Source: Auriscalpium vulgare
Lineage: Eukaryota > Basidiomycota > Agaricomycetes > Russulales > Auriscalpiaceae
Reading direction: 5' to 3'
Assembly (NCBI GenBank): GCA_019915015.1
Contig: JAHBBC010000003.1
Coordinates: 2,046,001 to 2,110,000 of the forward strand
Length of the DNA stretch: 64,000 bases
Numbering within the stretch: position 1 is the stretch's first letter; each line of letters starts with the position of its first letter. The notes under the pieces were generated by a model, which saw only the letters and a list, made by a program, of their open reading frames with translations, did not search any database and was not told the DNA's origin. The position numbers were made by a program, and so were the translations under genes. This document shows positions 11,050 through 21,443 of the stretch, piece by piece.

Positions 11050-12273
11050 ATGATGTCCCAGCTCCCTTTCGAACTGCATGTCTTGTTCATCGAGTGGGTG
11101 TACCGGCACTCTCAAGCAGACATGTCCGACTACGCGACGCTCGCCGCATGCGCCCTTGTATGCCGCGCCTGGACGCCTGTCGCCCAGCGTCTGCTGTACC
11201 GTCGTCTCCCCGGGAAGTTTTTCGTTGGCAAGGAGCGCCTCATCGACACCATCCGGCGAAACCCAGCGCTCGGCGCACATGTCCGCCGTTGGCCGATCGA
11301 CGATTTGGTGAGTCACCAGTGCAGATCTACCATCATCTGGCTGCAGGCATGTACTGACTGCGTGCGTGCCAGAGCGAGAATTCTCTATCCCACCTCGCTC
11401 TCTTCCCCAATCTCAGTCGTCTGACGGTGCTGCATCCATCCAGTGGCTCAGAGATACCGGAGAGCACAAGGGCACAGGTCTGTGCGTTGAATCTCCCTAT
11501 CACCTCCCTCGAGCTTCGCCGCACCACATCCGTCCACGTGATCCACACCCTGTTTGAGGTATGGCCGACCATACGCTATCTTAGCGTGTGCGACCTCCAC
11601 ACGCACCAGGAGGACCCACTGCCACCGCCGCTCAACGGCGCGCTCAATGGTATCGAGATAGCCTCCTACGTGCGCCGCGAAGAGATGGACTGGCTGCTCT
11701 CCACGTACTGTGCCACCTCGGCGCTTGCTGAGGTCGACCTGCACATGCACGAGTCCCAATTCAACACATGTCTTGCGGGGATGAAGCCCCAGCGCATCAG
11801 GTCTCTCACGTGCAAGTCTTTCAAGCACATATTTGATGCCGCAGTCGGTGTGCAGGACCACCTCGGGGTCCTGGAGGAGGCCGTGTGCACCCTGCTCCCG
11901 GACGTGCCAATTGCACTCCCGCGCGGGGTCCGGCACATTGGGTACCACCCGCAGGCGGACTGGTGGACGCAGGCGCTGTTCGAGGGGAGCGCGCGCCTCA
12001 CGCACTTCCTCAGCGCGTGCGAGCGATTACCGGCGTTGGAGCTCGTCACGGCGACGCGTAGTTCCTCAACGGAGGTCTTACTCGCCCTGCGCGTGGCGTG
12101 CGATGCCATGGGTGTTAGCTTTGCTCTCTACCCAGATCACGAATCTTTCCCGGTGAGTCCTCGCGCACCACTGGAGCGCAGAGATGTGCTGACGACTCTC
12201 GTCGTAGCGCGCGCGCTATGTTGATTGGATATGGTACGTACTTGCATCAATGCTCATCTCGCGCATGAACTGA
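11050..12273 (+). CDS. F-box-like protein A of a tandem pair
   Basis: Three exons: 11050-11307, 11373-12152 and 12208-12273, all in phase 0. The N-terminus LPFELHVLFIEWVYRHSQADMSDYATLAACALVCRAWTPVAQRLLYRRL is a short F-box-like helical motif of the fungal kind, expected to bind Skp1 in an SCF ubiquitin ligase. The rest (LALFPNLSRLTV, LTCKSFKHIFDA, LEEAVCTLLPDVPIALPRGVRHIGYHP, LPALELVTATRSS) has leucine-rich strand-like segments but no clear named domain. The second gene, 0.5 kb downstream, is a clear tandem paralogue with the same exon structure. The last exon encodes RARYVDWIW and runs 14 codons past the stop used in the paralogue because TAA there is TGG here. Substrate unknown. Confidence 0.7.
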
Positions 12274-12742
12274 TGGTCTGTTTTATGGAAGAATGTCCGG
12301 ACTGAATATTATGAAGGCACAATGTTAACGGAAAGTGCATATACTTACACGGAGCCAATAGCCGCGACCTGGGACATACGGCGCGGCGAGTCCGAGGAGT
12401 CGGGGGCTTGTCGCCGTCTCTGACTCTCGAAGCGCCTGGCCACCGCCGCCCTTCGCAGGGCAGGCAAGCGCAGTCAGTCAGGATCATCTTGACGCCGTAA
12501 AGCTCATACTTGGCTCGCCCCAGTCTCCTTGAACGTCGGCATCGACTGCCCACGCCGCTTTAGGCGCGCCTTGCCGAGGCGCCCATCGCTGCCCTTGACG
12601 CCCCCCTCCGACATAGAGCGCTCTCGCTTCCGCCCTCCAGGCTCCATTTCGCGGAGGATCCCGTCCTAGCGCGGTCCGATGCAACAGCCAGCCAGCTGTC
12701 CCTGTCGCCGGTCGGCAGAGCTTTACTAATTTCAATGGCCTG
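12274..12742. other. Spacer between tandem F-box genes
   Basis: About 0.5 kb holding the 3' end of gene A and the promoter of gene B. No other coding signal. Confidence 0.4.
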
Positions 12743-12749
12743 TATATAT
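12743..12749 (+). promoter_or_regulatory. TATA box of F-box gene B
   Basis: TATATAT, 43 bp before the ATG at 12793. Confidence 0.4.
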
Positions 12750-12792
12750 TGCTCACGCTTGAGGGACGCCTCCCTGAAGTTGAACCCCCACC

Positions 12793-14023
12793 ATGACCGC
12801 CACCGCTCCCGCCACCATTCCCGCCCTCCCATATGACATCCACGCTGAAATCCTCGAGTGGGTGTACTGCATTTCGCAGGCGCACGAGGTCGACTACGCG
12901 ACATTCGCTGCATGCGCCCTCGTCTGTCGTACCTGGACACAACCAGCTCAACGCCTGCTCTTCCGCCGCGTCCCCAAAACGACTGGCACACCACGCCGCT
13001 TCTCCGTGTACGACGCACGCCTCATCGAGACTGTGCGCTGGAAGCCGTGGCTTGGGAGCTATGTCCGTTCCTTCGCCATCGACGACCTGGTGAGTTACAT
13101 CTGCCTGTGCACGTAATAGCGCAACGTAAACACTCACGCTACCGACAGTACGAAGATTCAGCCACCCTGCTTGCGCTGTTCCCCAACCTCGTGAACCTGA
13201 CCATCATGACACCTATCACCGGCGCGCGCCTCCCGTGGTCAAACTGCACGATGGAGCGCCTCCGGGCCCTGCAGCTCCCGATCAAGTGTTTGGATATGAG
13301 GCGCACGACAAGCGCCTCCTTCATCGGCGCCCTCCTTGCGCTGTGGCCTGGCGTGCGCCACGTTGGCGTACCGAAGCTCTTGAGAGCGCCACCGTCGCAG
13401 CTGGCACGCCTGTTTGAGCACGACGAAATCATTCGGGTGACCTCCTGGGTGCCGCGCAAGGAGTCTCACAAGATGTTTGGGGGAGAACAGCTGCCGGATG
13501 CGCCCGACCTTGTGGAGATAGAGCTGCAGTGGAAGGAACACCTTTTCGTGGAGACGGCGCGGGACCTGGAGCCGCAGAACTTCAAGGCTGTCGGCTGCAG
13601 GAGTTTCGCCCATATCTTCAATGCGATGGATGGCGCGCAGAAGCATCTCTCTTCCCTCGAGGAGGTGGTGTGCACTGAGCTGCCGAATGTGCCGATTTCT
13701 TTGCCTCGACGAATTCGGCACGTGGGGTACCATGCGCCGACAGACCCGTGTTCCGTGTCGCGATACGAATCCGACGTCTCGCTGGAATACCTCGTGGATG
13801 CCCTCAGAGAGCTGCCAGACCTGCGGCTCGTCACTGCGACGACCAACTCCTCGCGCGATGCCTTGTCCGTGTTGGAGAATGCCTGCAGATCCGTAGGCGC
13901 GCAATTCGCTGTGTATCCCGACGATGAATCGGTTCCGGTGAGACTTGCTGCGCATTTTCCTCAAAGACGTGCGTACTGATTGGTTTCCGTTCATAGCGTA
14001 CGCGGCATGTCGATTGGATATAA
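12793..14023 (+). CDS. F-box-like protein B of a tandem pair
   Basis: Three exons: 12793-13089, 13149-13937 and 13997-14023. The F-box-like start reads LPYDIHAEILEWVYCISQAHEVDYATFAACALVCRTWTQPAQRLLFRRV, nearly parallel to gene A. Both first exons end at the same DDL codon before gtgag. Later matches include ALFPNLVNLTIM, LDMRRTTSASFIGALLALWPGVRHV, GCRSFAHIFNAMDGAQKHLSSLEEVVCTELPNVPISLPRRIRHVGYH and LPDLRLVTATTNSS. The final exon is only 27 nt (RTRHVDWI then TAA). The order of conserved blocks and the identical intron positions show a tandem duplication. Likely an SCF adaptor; target unknown. Confidence 0.7.
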
Positions 14024-14326
14024 CATGCTCATTTTCACATTCACAATTTCATTCATCTTTGTGTTCAGCATCTGCCTCTTCTGCGGTTATCGACCTGCAT
14101 AAAGAATGCCTCGAGCATAACAAAGTATCTAATATCATGTATAATCACCCTTATCTGACGCGTTTGCGGAATGTGTGGATTGCTCCTGCATCTTGCTTGC
14201 AAAGAGGCCCTATAGATAGATAAGATTAGATGCCACAGTACTGGTAACAAAAGGCGCCCAAGCGGCGCGGCGAACTCGAACACTGTCCTCAACATCTTTC
14301 TCTTCGTCCCTTCTCACACCACCGCG

Positions 14327-15133
14327 ATGAAAGTAGCTGGACGTCGTCGAAACGCTCGTGCGTGCTGTAGGTTTTCCCCCCAGTCACGCATTCTGAATGC
14401 CACCCTCTCTCAGCGCGCAAGCGAACCAGGCCTCAGCCCGACCTCGAGCCTCTGCCTCTGGTGCCGGACATGGGGATAATGGACCTCCCGGACACGGTGA
14501 CGGAGAGGTTCGATGGGATGTTACACCTGACCGCTGAGAAGATGTGCGAACACCCCGAGATAGTACAAATTTTCGAAGAGGCGAAGCAGAAGCTTGGTGT
14601 GTCCGCTGCTGGCGCGAGCGTGGAGGACTTTGTGCGCATGAACACCAGAGTACGTCCACATCATCGCTCCAGCGTGCCTTTTTTGCTTAGACCTGCCCCA
14701 GCGCGTCGACGTCGACCCGTGGCGCGACACCTACGCGGACATCCTCGCGGGGCGAGGCAACATGCAGCCACACACGACTGGCACAGAGTCCCCCCTCACC
14801 TTTGACGTGGTTGTGCCTTTCATGCCCGGGCTTGCTCCGACGACGAAGCAGCCGCATCTTGTGTACATAGAACACAAGATCATCGTGCCGATGTACCACG
14901 CTACGCCCATCATCATGCGTGGGCGCTGGGAGTACGCCGCGCTGCTGCCCGAGCCGGGCGAGGGGCGCACTCTCGGTCCGGACGAGTGGGTACGCGCGCT
15001 GGTCGGACGGTTTACGACTCCATTCATCAGGGAGGAGGGGTCCTCGCCGGGGAAGTTGCCGCCGGGGGTGGAAAAAATCGTCGTAGGCGGGGATAAAGAT
15101 GAGGATGGCGATGAGGATGATGAAGGTGAATGA
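14327..15133 (+). CDS. Hypothetical protein with acidic tail
   Basis: Three exons fit well: 14327-14366, 14414-14649 and 14702-15133. The first is short and basic (MKVAGRRRNARACSRKRTR across the junction), then PDLEPLPLVPDMGIMDLPD. The body contains MLHLTAEKMCEHPEIVQIFEEAKQKLG, FVRMNTRRVDVDPWRDTY and the strand-rich LVYIEHKIIVPMYHATPIIMRGRWEY. The protein ends in a D/E-rich tail (DKDEDGDEDDEGE). The basic start and acidic end suggest an intracellular, perhaps nuclear protein. I do not recognise the family. A start at 14470 with only two exons is possible, but the first exon restores a proline-rich, well-behaved reading frame. Confidence 0.5.
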
Positions 15134-15293
15134 TGACGAGTTCGGGTTGTTTCTTGGTTCTTGAGTCTTGCTATCGATACGCTATCTTCTATCTAGTCAG
15201 TGCTGTATATATTGCGCTTGTACACTGCCCCGTCTAATCGACGAAATAAAAATAACAATATTAGATATCGCTGTCCCGAGTATATAAGTACCA

Positions 15294-17482
15294 TCACCAC
15301 CACTTCCACCACCTCTGGCTCAAGAACACATCCGCCCCCGTCGCGATATAATCCGCAATGCGCGGTTTGCGCGCAAGCCACCAGAACAGTGTCACTGGCC
15401 CGGCGAAATTCGTGATGTTCTTCCCGTCCTTGTTGTCCCCGCGGTAGTACGACGTGCAGTGGGTCCACACTGTCTTTGCGAGGCCTTCCTGCAGCCACTT
15501 GTTGTACGTATTTGTGACGTCTTCCCGGACTTCGAAGGACTGGGCCTTGTGTTGGAGGATGGGTTTGATGAGCTGCAGCGCGTGCTGAATCTGGACCTCC
15601 TCGACAAAGATGAGGGAGGCGTGACCACCTCCGCTATTGGGTCCTGGTGGACGTGGCTCATCAGCATGACGCCGTCGCGAGGAGAGAGTTTTACGTACCA
15701 GGGAGCATGAAGAAATTGGGGAAGCCGGGCACGGACAGTCCCAGATACGCAGCTGCCCCTTCGTGCGCTTTAAAATGCTCAGACAGTAGCACGTCCTTAC
15801 TTCCCCTGATATCCAGCCTTGGCGGCACCTGCGACAGAGCGCAATTCTTGAGCCAACGCCTTGCAGCGTTGAGACAATTAACAACGTACCAGCGAGAAAC
15901 CAGTGCTCAGGATGATAACATCGAGCTTGATGACTTCGCCTGTCTTCAAGCGGATCCCATCTTCAACAATGGAATCGATTCCAGTCCAATTCAGGTTAAC
16001 ATTGGGTCGATGCAGAGACGCCAGGTATGAAGGGTCGATGATCATCCGCCGACACCCCGGAGCTGCTCACAGCGATGAATTAGCATGCGAAAAATAGAAC
16101 AAGAGGTAGCACGCACGGTACTCCGGGATCAGCTGCGCGTGGTACTTCTCCGGCGCCGTCTCCGTGACATACTGAGTCAATTTCTGCTTGTGGATCAGAC
16201 CACCATCACATATAACATTGCGACTACGGGAACTTACCTCGCGCGCCTGGCGCTGTATACGCGTGCCTGTGCGTCGGAGCGCCAGATACCGGATATCAGA
16301 CTGTCAGAGTGAATGGTCAATGTGACGTTCGCGGGGAGAATACGGACATCATGTCCTCACAGTCGCCATGACGAACGCGCGATAGGCCTTCATAACGAAC
16401 GGAACGTGCGCGAATATCCACTTCACTGACGCTGAGTAATCGTACTGTAGCTGCGTGCCACATAATGCCTTGGTTAGCAAAAATAGAGCAGGGCCTTATC
16501 ACGGGCGACGTACCCGCGGAACATACCACTGCGGCGTCCTACAGAAATTGATGACCTCCACTGTCGGCTCCTCAGAGATCACCGGAATGAACTGCGCGCT
16601 ACACCCAATCAAAGCGTAATGAGCATGCATCACCGCGATCACGAAGCAGATGCGAGGCGTACGCTGAGCACCCGTTCCCGATGACCCCAACGCGCTTGCC
16701 CCTCAGCTCCACGTCGTGTCTCCACCGCGCAGAATGCCACACCGGGCCCTTGAAATTCGCCGCGCCGGGCAGGTCCTTCGGATACAGCGGCTCCTGGAAC
16801 GGGCCGCCCGCCGCCCACACCACGACGTTCGCGCGCTCCGTCCGCTGCGCCCCGGTCGTCCTGTCTTCAAGGAGCACGTCGTAGTGCTGTCGTGACGCGT
16901 CCCAGGTCGCGGAGACGACCTCGGTGGAGAAGGAGGTGTGCGCGGCGAGCGAGTGTCGTGTCCACAGGTCCTGCCAGTATGCGAGGATCTCGGACTGCGA
17001 GCTGTAGTAGGAGGTCCAGTTGGGGTTCAGCGCGGTGGAGAGGGAGTACCAGTGCGCGGGGACGTCAGAGCCGCAACCCTGTCGGGGATGGAAAATTGAG
17101 CTGTTTGAAGATATCAAAGCTCGTTGAGAGAACGCACGGGATACGTGTTCTCCTGGACGATGGCACGAACGCAATAAGCAACGTGTCACCACAACTCGCC
17201 AGAGCATTCGACTCACTCTCCAGACTCCACCCACTCCAGAGCCTTTCTCATATATCTGTGCTCGATGTCAGACATTCATCGCACCCATCGCGAGCTGATG
17301 ACACGCACAGTGAACCCTTCGAACTTTAATTGCGTCTTCAAAGCCAGTGCTGTCGAAATCCCCCCAAGTCTGCGCGTCCATCGGAGGTTCGCTCAATGAA
17401 TACCTCGCAGGATAGCAAGAAGGACTCACCCCGCGCCTATGATGACGATCCGTGGCTCCTCAGAGGAAGATGGCTTCGACAT
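15294..17482 (-). CDS. Flavin-containing / Baeyer-Villiger-type monooxygenase
   Basis: An FAD- and NADPH-dependent oxygenase. The first exon reads [18 protein letters not shown] and joins over an intron to [19 protein letters not shown], giving the N-terminal FAD Rossmann fold (GxGxxG). Further in come [12 protein letters not shown], the fingerprint [11 protein letters not shown] at about 16721-16755 (pattern FxGxxxHxxxW of Baeyer-Villiger enzymes), and then [12 protein letters not shown], the second, NADPH-binding Rossmann motif. Near 15700-15740 [15 protein letters not shown] matches the usual pre-C-terminal block. The last exon ends QYNKWLQ-like ([18 protein letters not shown]) and [10 protein letters not shown]. 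Introns are short and many. It would insert oxygen into ketones or oxidise N/S atoms; the substrate cannot be told. No biosynthetic neighbours are present, so a catabolic or detoxifying role is as likely as a secondary-metabolite one. Confidence 0.85.
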
Positions 17483-17542
17483 TCGTTGCGAGTGAAGATC
17501 TTGGGTAGAATGTTGTGCGGAAAGACGCCCCTCGGCGCAGAG

Positions 17543-17550
17543 ATATTATA
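17543..17550 (-). promoter_or_regulatory. TATA-like element of the monooxygenase
   Basis: TATAATAT on the minus strand, 61 bp before the ATG at 17482. Confidence 0.4.
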
Positions 17551-18083
17551 TTGCGCTGCATGGTGCCCGGTGCCTGCTGCCATGTACCTGAAGATATCAA
17601 TCGTTGGCAAATCAATGAGAAAGGTAACTGCCGCCCGGAGACGCGCGGCGACTACGCGGCGACGGCAAAGTACTGGTTACGCGTTACGGCTCCTAAGTCT
17701 CCGATCTCGGTCCCCGCCTACTTGCAGGGTCGATCGAGCCGCAGTACTTATTCTGGTCTGGGGATTGCCCTGGTCGCGCTCACACAGCGGACCGCACAAA
17801 AGATTTCAAGACTTTCAAATCTCGGCACGATGGCAGGGGTGGATTGATGCAGCGGGCCCTTCATAGCCAAATGTCCTCTACGTTGCCGACTTTGACAGCA
17901 CCGTATCCTATCGCCTTCTCTTATATCCAGAGCGACTATCAAGGTCAAGCTACGTAGACTAATCGCCTTCCATTAATTTGCATGATGATTGAACGGTGAA
18001 ACGATGTGATCGTGATTGAAGATCCCTAGATGCGCAGGCAATAAAATAAAATGACAACACGACGCTAGTCATACTCTCTTACA
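17551..18083. other. Intergenic, no gene seen
   Basis: Holds the monooxygenase upstream region and the 3' flank of the kinesin gene. A short plus-strand frame here has no support. Confidence 0.4.
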
Positions 18084-21050
18084 TCATACAGGCAGGTTCT
18101 CCTTCCCGCCCAGCACCTCCCGCACTGGGCTCTCACCCCGTTTCACGCCACCCTTGCCCACCCCGCTCGTGCCCGTCTTGAGCATCTCGATAACCTCGAA
18201 GCTGTCCTCCGCGTCCAGCCCGTCCCACATCTCCTCAAGCAGACTGGGCTCCGTCTTCACCTTTCCGATGTCCAGCCGCATGGGCGAGTCGGTCTCCTTC
18301 TCCTCGACGACGGCCAGCGTCGTCGCGGGCGGCGCGCGCTGGCGCTGGCGCCCTGCAAAGGCGGCGGCGGCCCCGCCGGGAGTGGGGTGCAGGATGCGGG
18401 CAGAAGGCGCGGGCAGGATTGCGGTGAGAGAGTCGAAGCGCGAAACGAAGGCGGCGAGCGCTTGGCGCTCCTCTTCCAGCCTAGTTCTCGCCTGCGCACC
18501 ATGTAATTAGTCAGATCGATGCTTGCGAATGCGTCTTGACGCACCTTCTTCTCCTTCTCTAGCTCGCGCACGAGCTCCGCCGCCCACGCCTCGCCCTCCT
18601 CGCGCCTGCGCACCTCCTTCTCGACCTTCTCACTCCACTCGCGCTCGACGTCCTCGCGCACCGCGCGCAGCGGCGCACCGAGGTTCTCCTCGTACCCGCG
18701 GACGACGATCTCGAGCTCGCGGATCGTGCGCGCCTGCTCCGCAACGAGGCGGTCCTTGTCGCTCTCCGGTGCGTCGGGCGGGAGCGATGGGCGCGCGAGG
18801 AGCGTGGCTTCGAGCGAGAGGATTTGCGTCGCCTGTGTGTCGAGCTCGCGCCGCGCGGAGAGGAGTTCTTGTTGCAGCTGCCGTGCAAGTTGCGTGTCAG
18901 TTCACTGAGGCCAAACGGATGGGCGAGCGCGAACCTGGTATGGCGACATGTCAAAGTCAATCTTCGCGGGGCTGCTTGGGCGCGACTCGTCGCCGCCGAC
19001 CGTCTGACTCGTTAGGATCAGGTTCGTCAGCTGGCGGATGCGCGAGTTGAGGTCCTTCATCGCCTTGGACTCGTCCAATTGCTATCGCATGCGTCAACAC
19101 TCTGCAATCAAGGGAAGCGGGTCTATTACCTCGCGCGCAGACAGTCTACGGCCCTTCACAGGCGCGTCTGCCTCCTTCTCTGCCAGCCGCTTCTTGAGCT
19201 CCTCTATTTCTTGCCTGTAGCGCTCCAGAAGTGCATCTGTGTCGACGACCTCCTTCTTCTTGGCGCTCAGCTAGCGCGTGGCCAATTGTCAATTCTCTGA
19301 GCATCTGCTGGGCTGAGAGGTCAGCGTACCTGGACTTTCTTGATGCGTTGCGCGAAGAGCAATGTGCTCGTGCTCTCGGCGACGGCGCTGAGGTCGGGGT
19401 TGATGGTGGCTATGACAGATATCCGCGCGTCACCTGACAGAGATGGTTGCAGCATTCTGGTCAGTTTCGAGTTCCGGTAGGGTACATGGTCGCTTCGTAA
19501 CATATATGTTAGCAATAAAATGACCAGCCTGGCGGCACGCTCACCTCTTGTTCTTAGAAGCGTTCTCTGCGAGCGTCGCGATGACAGTGCCCAAGGTCAG
19601 TAAGCTGACCCCTTCGTCAGTTACCTGGCGCGAATCAGAGGGAGACGAACGGACCTAGTATTGATATACTTCCCCTCGCGCGTACGATCTTTATCCGAGG
19701 TCGCCTTCTCCGAGCCCGCCAGATCAATGAGGCTCAGCACGGATGTCTGTACGCTCCTCCCGCCCAGTGCCTGCAACCGGGGGCCTCCCGGCGTCGGTGG
19801 GCGCACGCCCAGCCCGGGTGTCTGCCTCCCGCTCCCACCACCCTCGCCACGCTCCCGACTCTCGATCACCACCCTGAACACACTGTGACTTCTGCTGCTG
19901 CGCTCGTTCCAGTCCGTGCTGGCGGTTCGCCGATTGCCCCACCCGCGCGCAAGCACCTCGTGCACGCCTTTGAGGGACGTGACGACTTCCTCCCGCAGCG
20001 GGCTAAGGAACACGTTCGCGCCGGTGCCCTGCAGCTGCACGGGCTGCGCGGCGGTCGAAGACGGCGGCGCGAGGAGGTCGTGGATCGTCTCGTTGTAGAT
20101 CTCGAGATACGAGCAGCGCAGGAGGTATTCGCGCGTCGGCGTGCGTCGGATGTACGCAAAGACGTCCTTCATGGCGCGCGGGATGATGCCGGGCTGCTCG
20201 TCGTCGCCGGACTGGGAGAAACGAATCATGTGAGTGTTGGAGGAGGCATACGTGAGCATGTCAGACGCACGAGAGTGAAGGTCTTGCCGCTGGCCGTCTG
20301 GCCGTAGGCGAATATGACGGCATTGAAGCCGTCCATCGCGGCGCAGACGTGACTGCGGGCAACCGCATTGTAAACAGGTTTGTTCTCTGAGCCGGTGAGT
20401 ATCTCGTCAAAGTGAAATTCTGGTGGTGATGTGCCGGAGTTCCTGTGATGTTGTGGAAGGAGTTTAATGGTCTTGTTCAACGCGTTTGCGGTATCCCACG
20501 CGGGCGGCGCCTCGGACGGACGAATACTGGAGGACGCAGTAAGCTTACTGCGTATCTAAAACAGACAAGAGAAAGCGCACCGAATCGACACGAGTACTTT
20601 ATCCTGAGTCCCTGGGTCAGTGGCTCGCAGCATCGCTTCGTCCACATCGCCAGAGACATCGCCCGCCTCGACATTCTGGAAGTCCACCAGGTTCTCTTCC
20701 GGGTCCACGCGGCTCACGTCCCTCTCGCTCCTGTCATCAGCGAATGGGCTCTCTCCCCTCTTCGGTGTATTTGGCGTCTTCGGTCGCGCAGCATCCAATC
20801 CGGTTTTCTTGGTCGGGGTGCCCGGTACTGAGTCGAGCGCTGGGGGTTTGGTCTTGACGGTTGAGCGCGTGCGCGCCTCGGAAGAGAGGAAAGCTTTGAA
20901 TTTCTTGGCGGAGGAGAGGGAGTTGACTGGGGTCGAGGAGCGCGAGGCGTCAGAGCCTATGCGTGAGCTGAGCGAGGACAGCGGGCGCTTCGGTGTAAAG
21001 TGCGTGGGCTTGAGCAGCTTGCCCGTCGTTGATGTCGATGTTGAGGCCAT
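18084..21050 (-). CDS. Kinesin motor protein, kinesin-7 (Kip2/CENP-E) type
   Basis: A plus-end-type microtubule motor. The N-terminal extension (about 150 residues, S/T/P-rich) ends at DKVLVSIR, the start of the motor. Motor landmarks in order: FHFDEILTG, the P-loop GQTASGKTFTL (about 20270-20305), DVFAYI, YLEIYNETIHDLL, switch I NERSSRSHSVF, switch II LIDLAGSEKA, LLTLGTVI-like segment, VPYRNSKLTRMLQPSLSG. A neck and long coiled coil follow (RYRQEIEELKKRLAEKE; VEREWSEKVEKEVRRREEGEAWAAELVRELE). The GQTASGKT form of the P-loop and long insert after FRVVIESRE fit kinesin-7. About ten exons; all introns are short. An R/G/P-rich loop of some 35 residues is inserted before VLSLIDLAGSE. Probably works in polarised growth or chromosome movement. 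Confidence 0.88.
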
Positions 21051-21443
21051 GAGCGTTCGTCAGACGTTCGTCGTCGTTAACGTGTCGAGTCCGATATTGA
21101 GCGCGACTTCAGCGCGGCCCGCGACTTCAACCGTGGGAAACGTCAATCACGTGAGGGCGTTCGGCAACCTATTCACCCAGGGCACAGGCCCCAGGGCCGA
21201 TACCCCCAGTCCATGTGTACATACCACGAACATGCGCCCTCTCATGAACACCCCAGTGTGGTCCTCAATAGGAATGACACCATCGTAAACCTCGCAGTGC
21301 AGGTGGCAAGTAATACCAGAAGTGACTTATGTTCCTAATGACTTTGAATATACTGAGCAATTTCATGACACCGCATGGACAACCACATGCCCACAGGCTC
21401 TGCTCCGCATCCTAGCCCAATCCCCTCCCATGGCAGACGTGCG
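21051..21443. other. Kinesin promoter region
   Basis: 390 bp between the kinesin start and the 3' end of the next minus-strand gene. It contains cgttcgtc repeats close to the kinesin ATG, but no gene. Confidence 0.4.

Noticed and set aside
15200..15415. Possible tail exon or trinucleotide repeat (caccaccacttccaccacc)
   Set aside because: It lies at the end of the monooxygenase, where the antisense strand codes WWKWW; not a real microsatellite.
18523..19050. Long Arg/Ala-rich plus-strand frame over the kinesin tail
   Set aside because: Shadow of the GC-rich coiled-coil coding strand of the kinesin gene.
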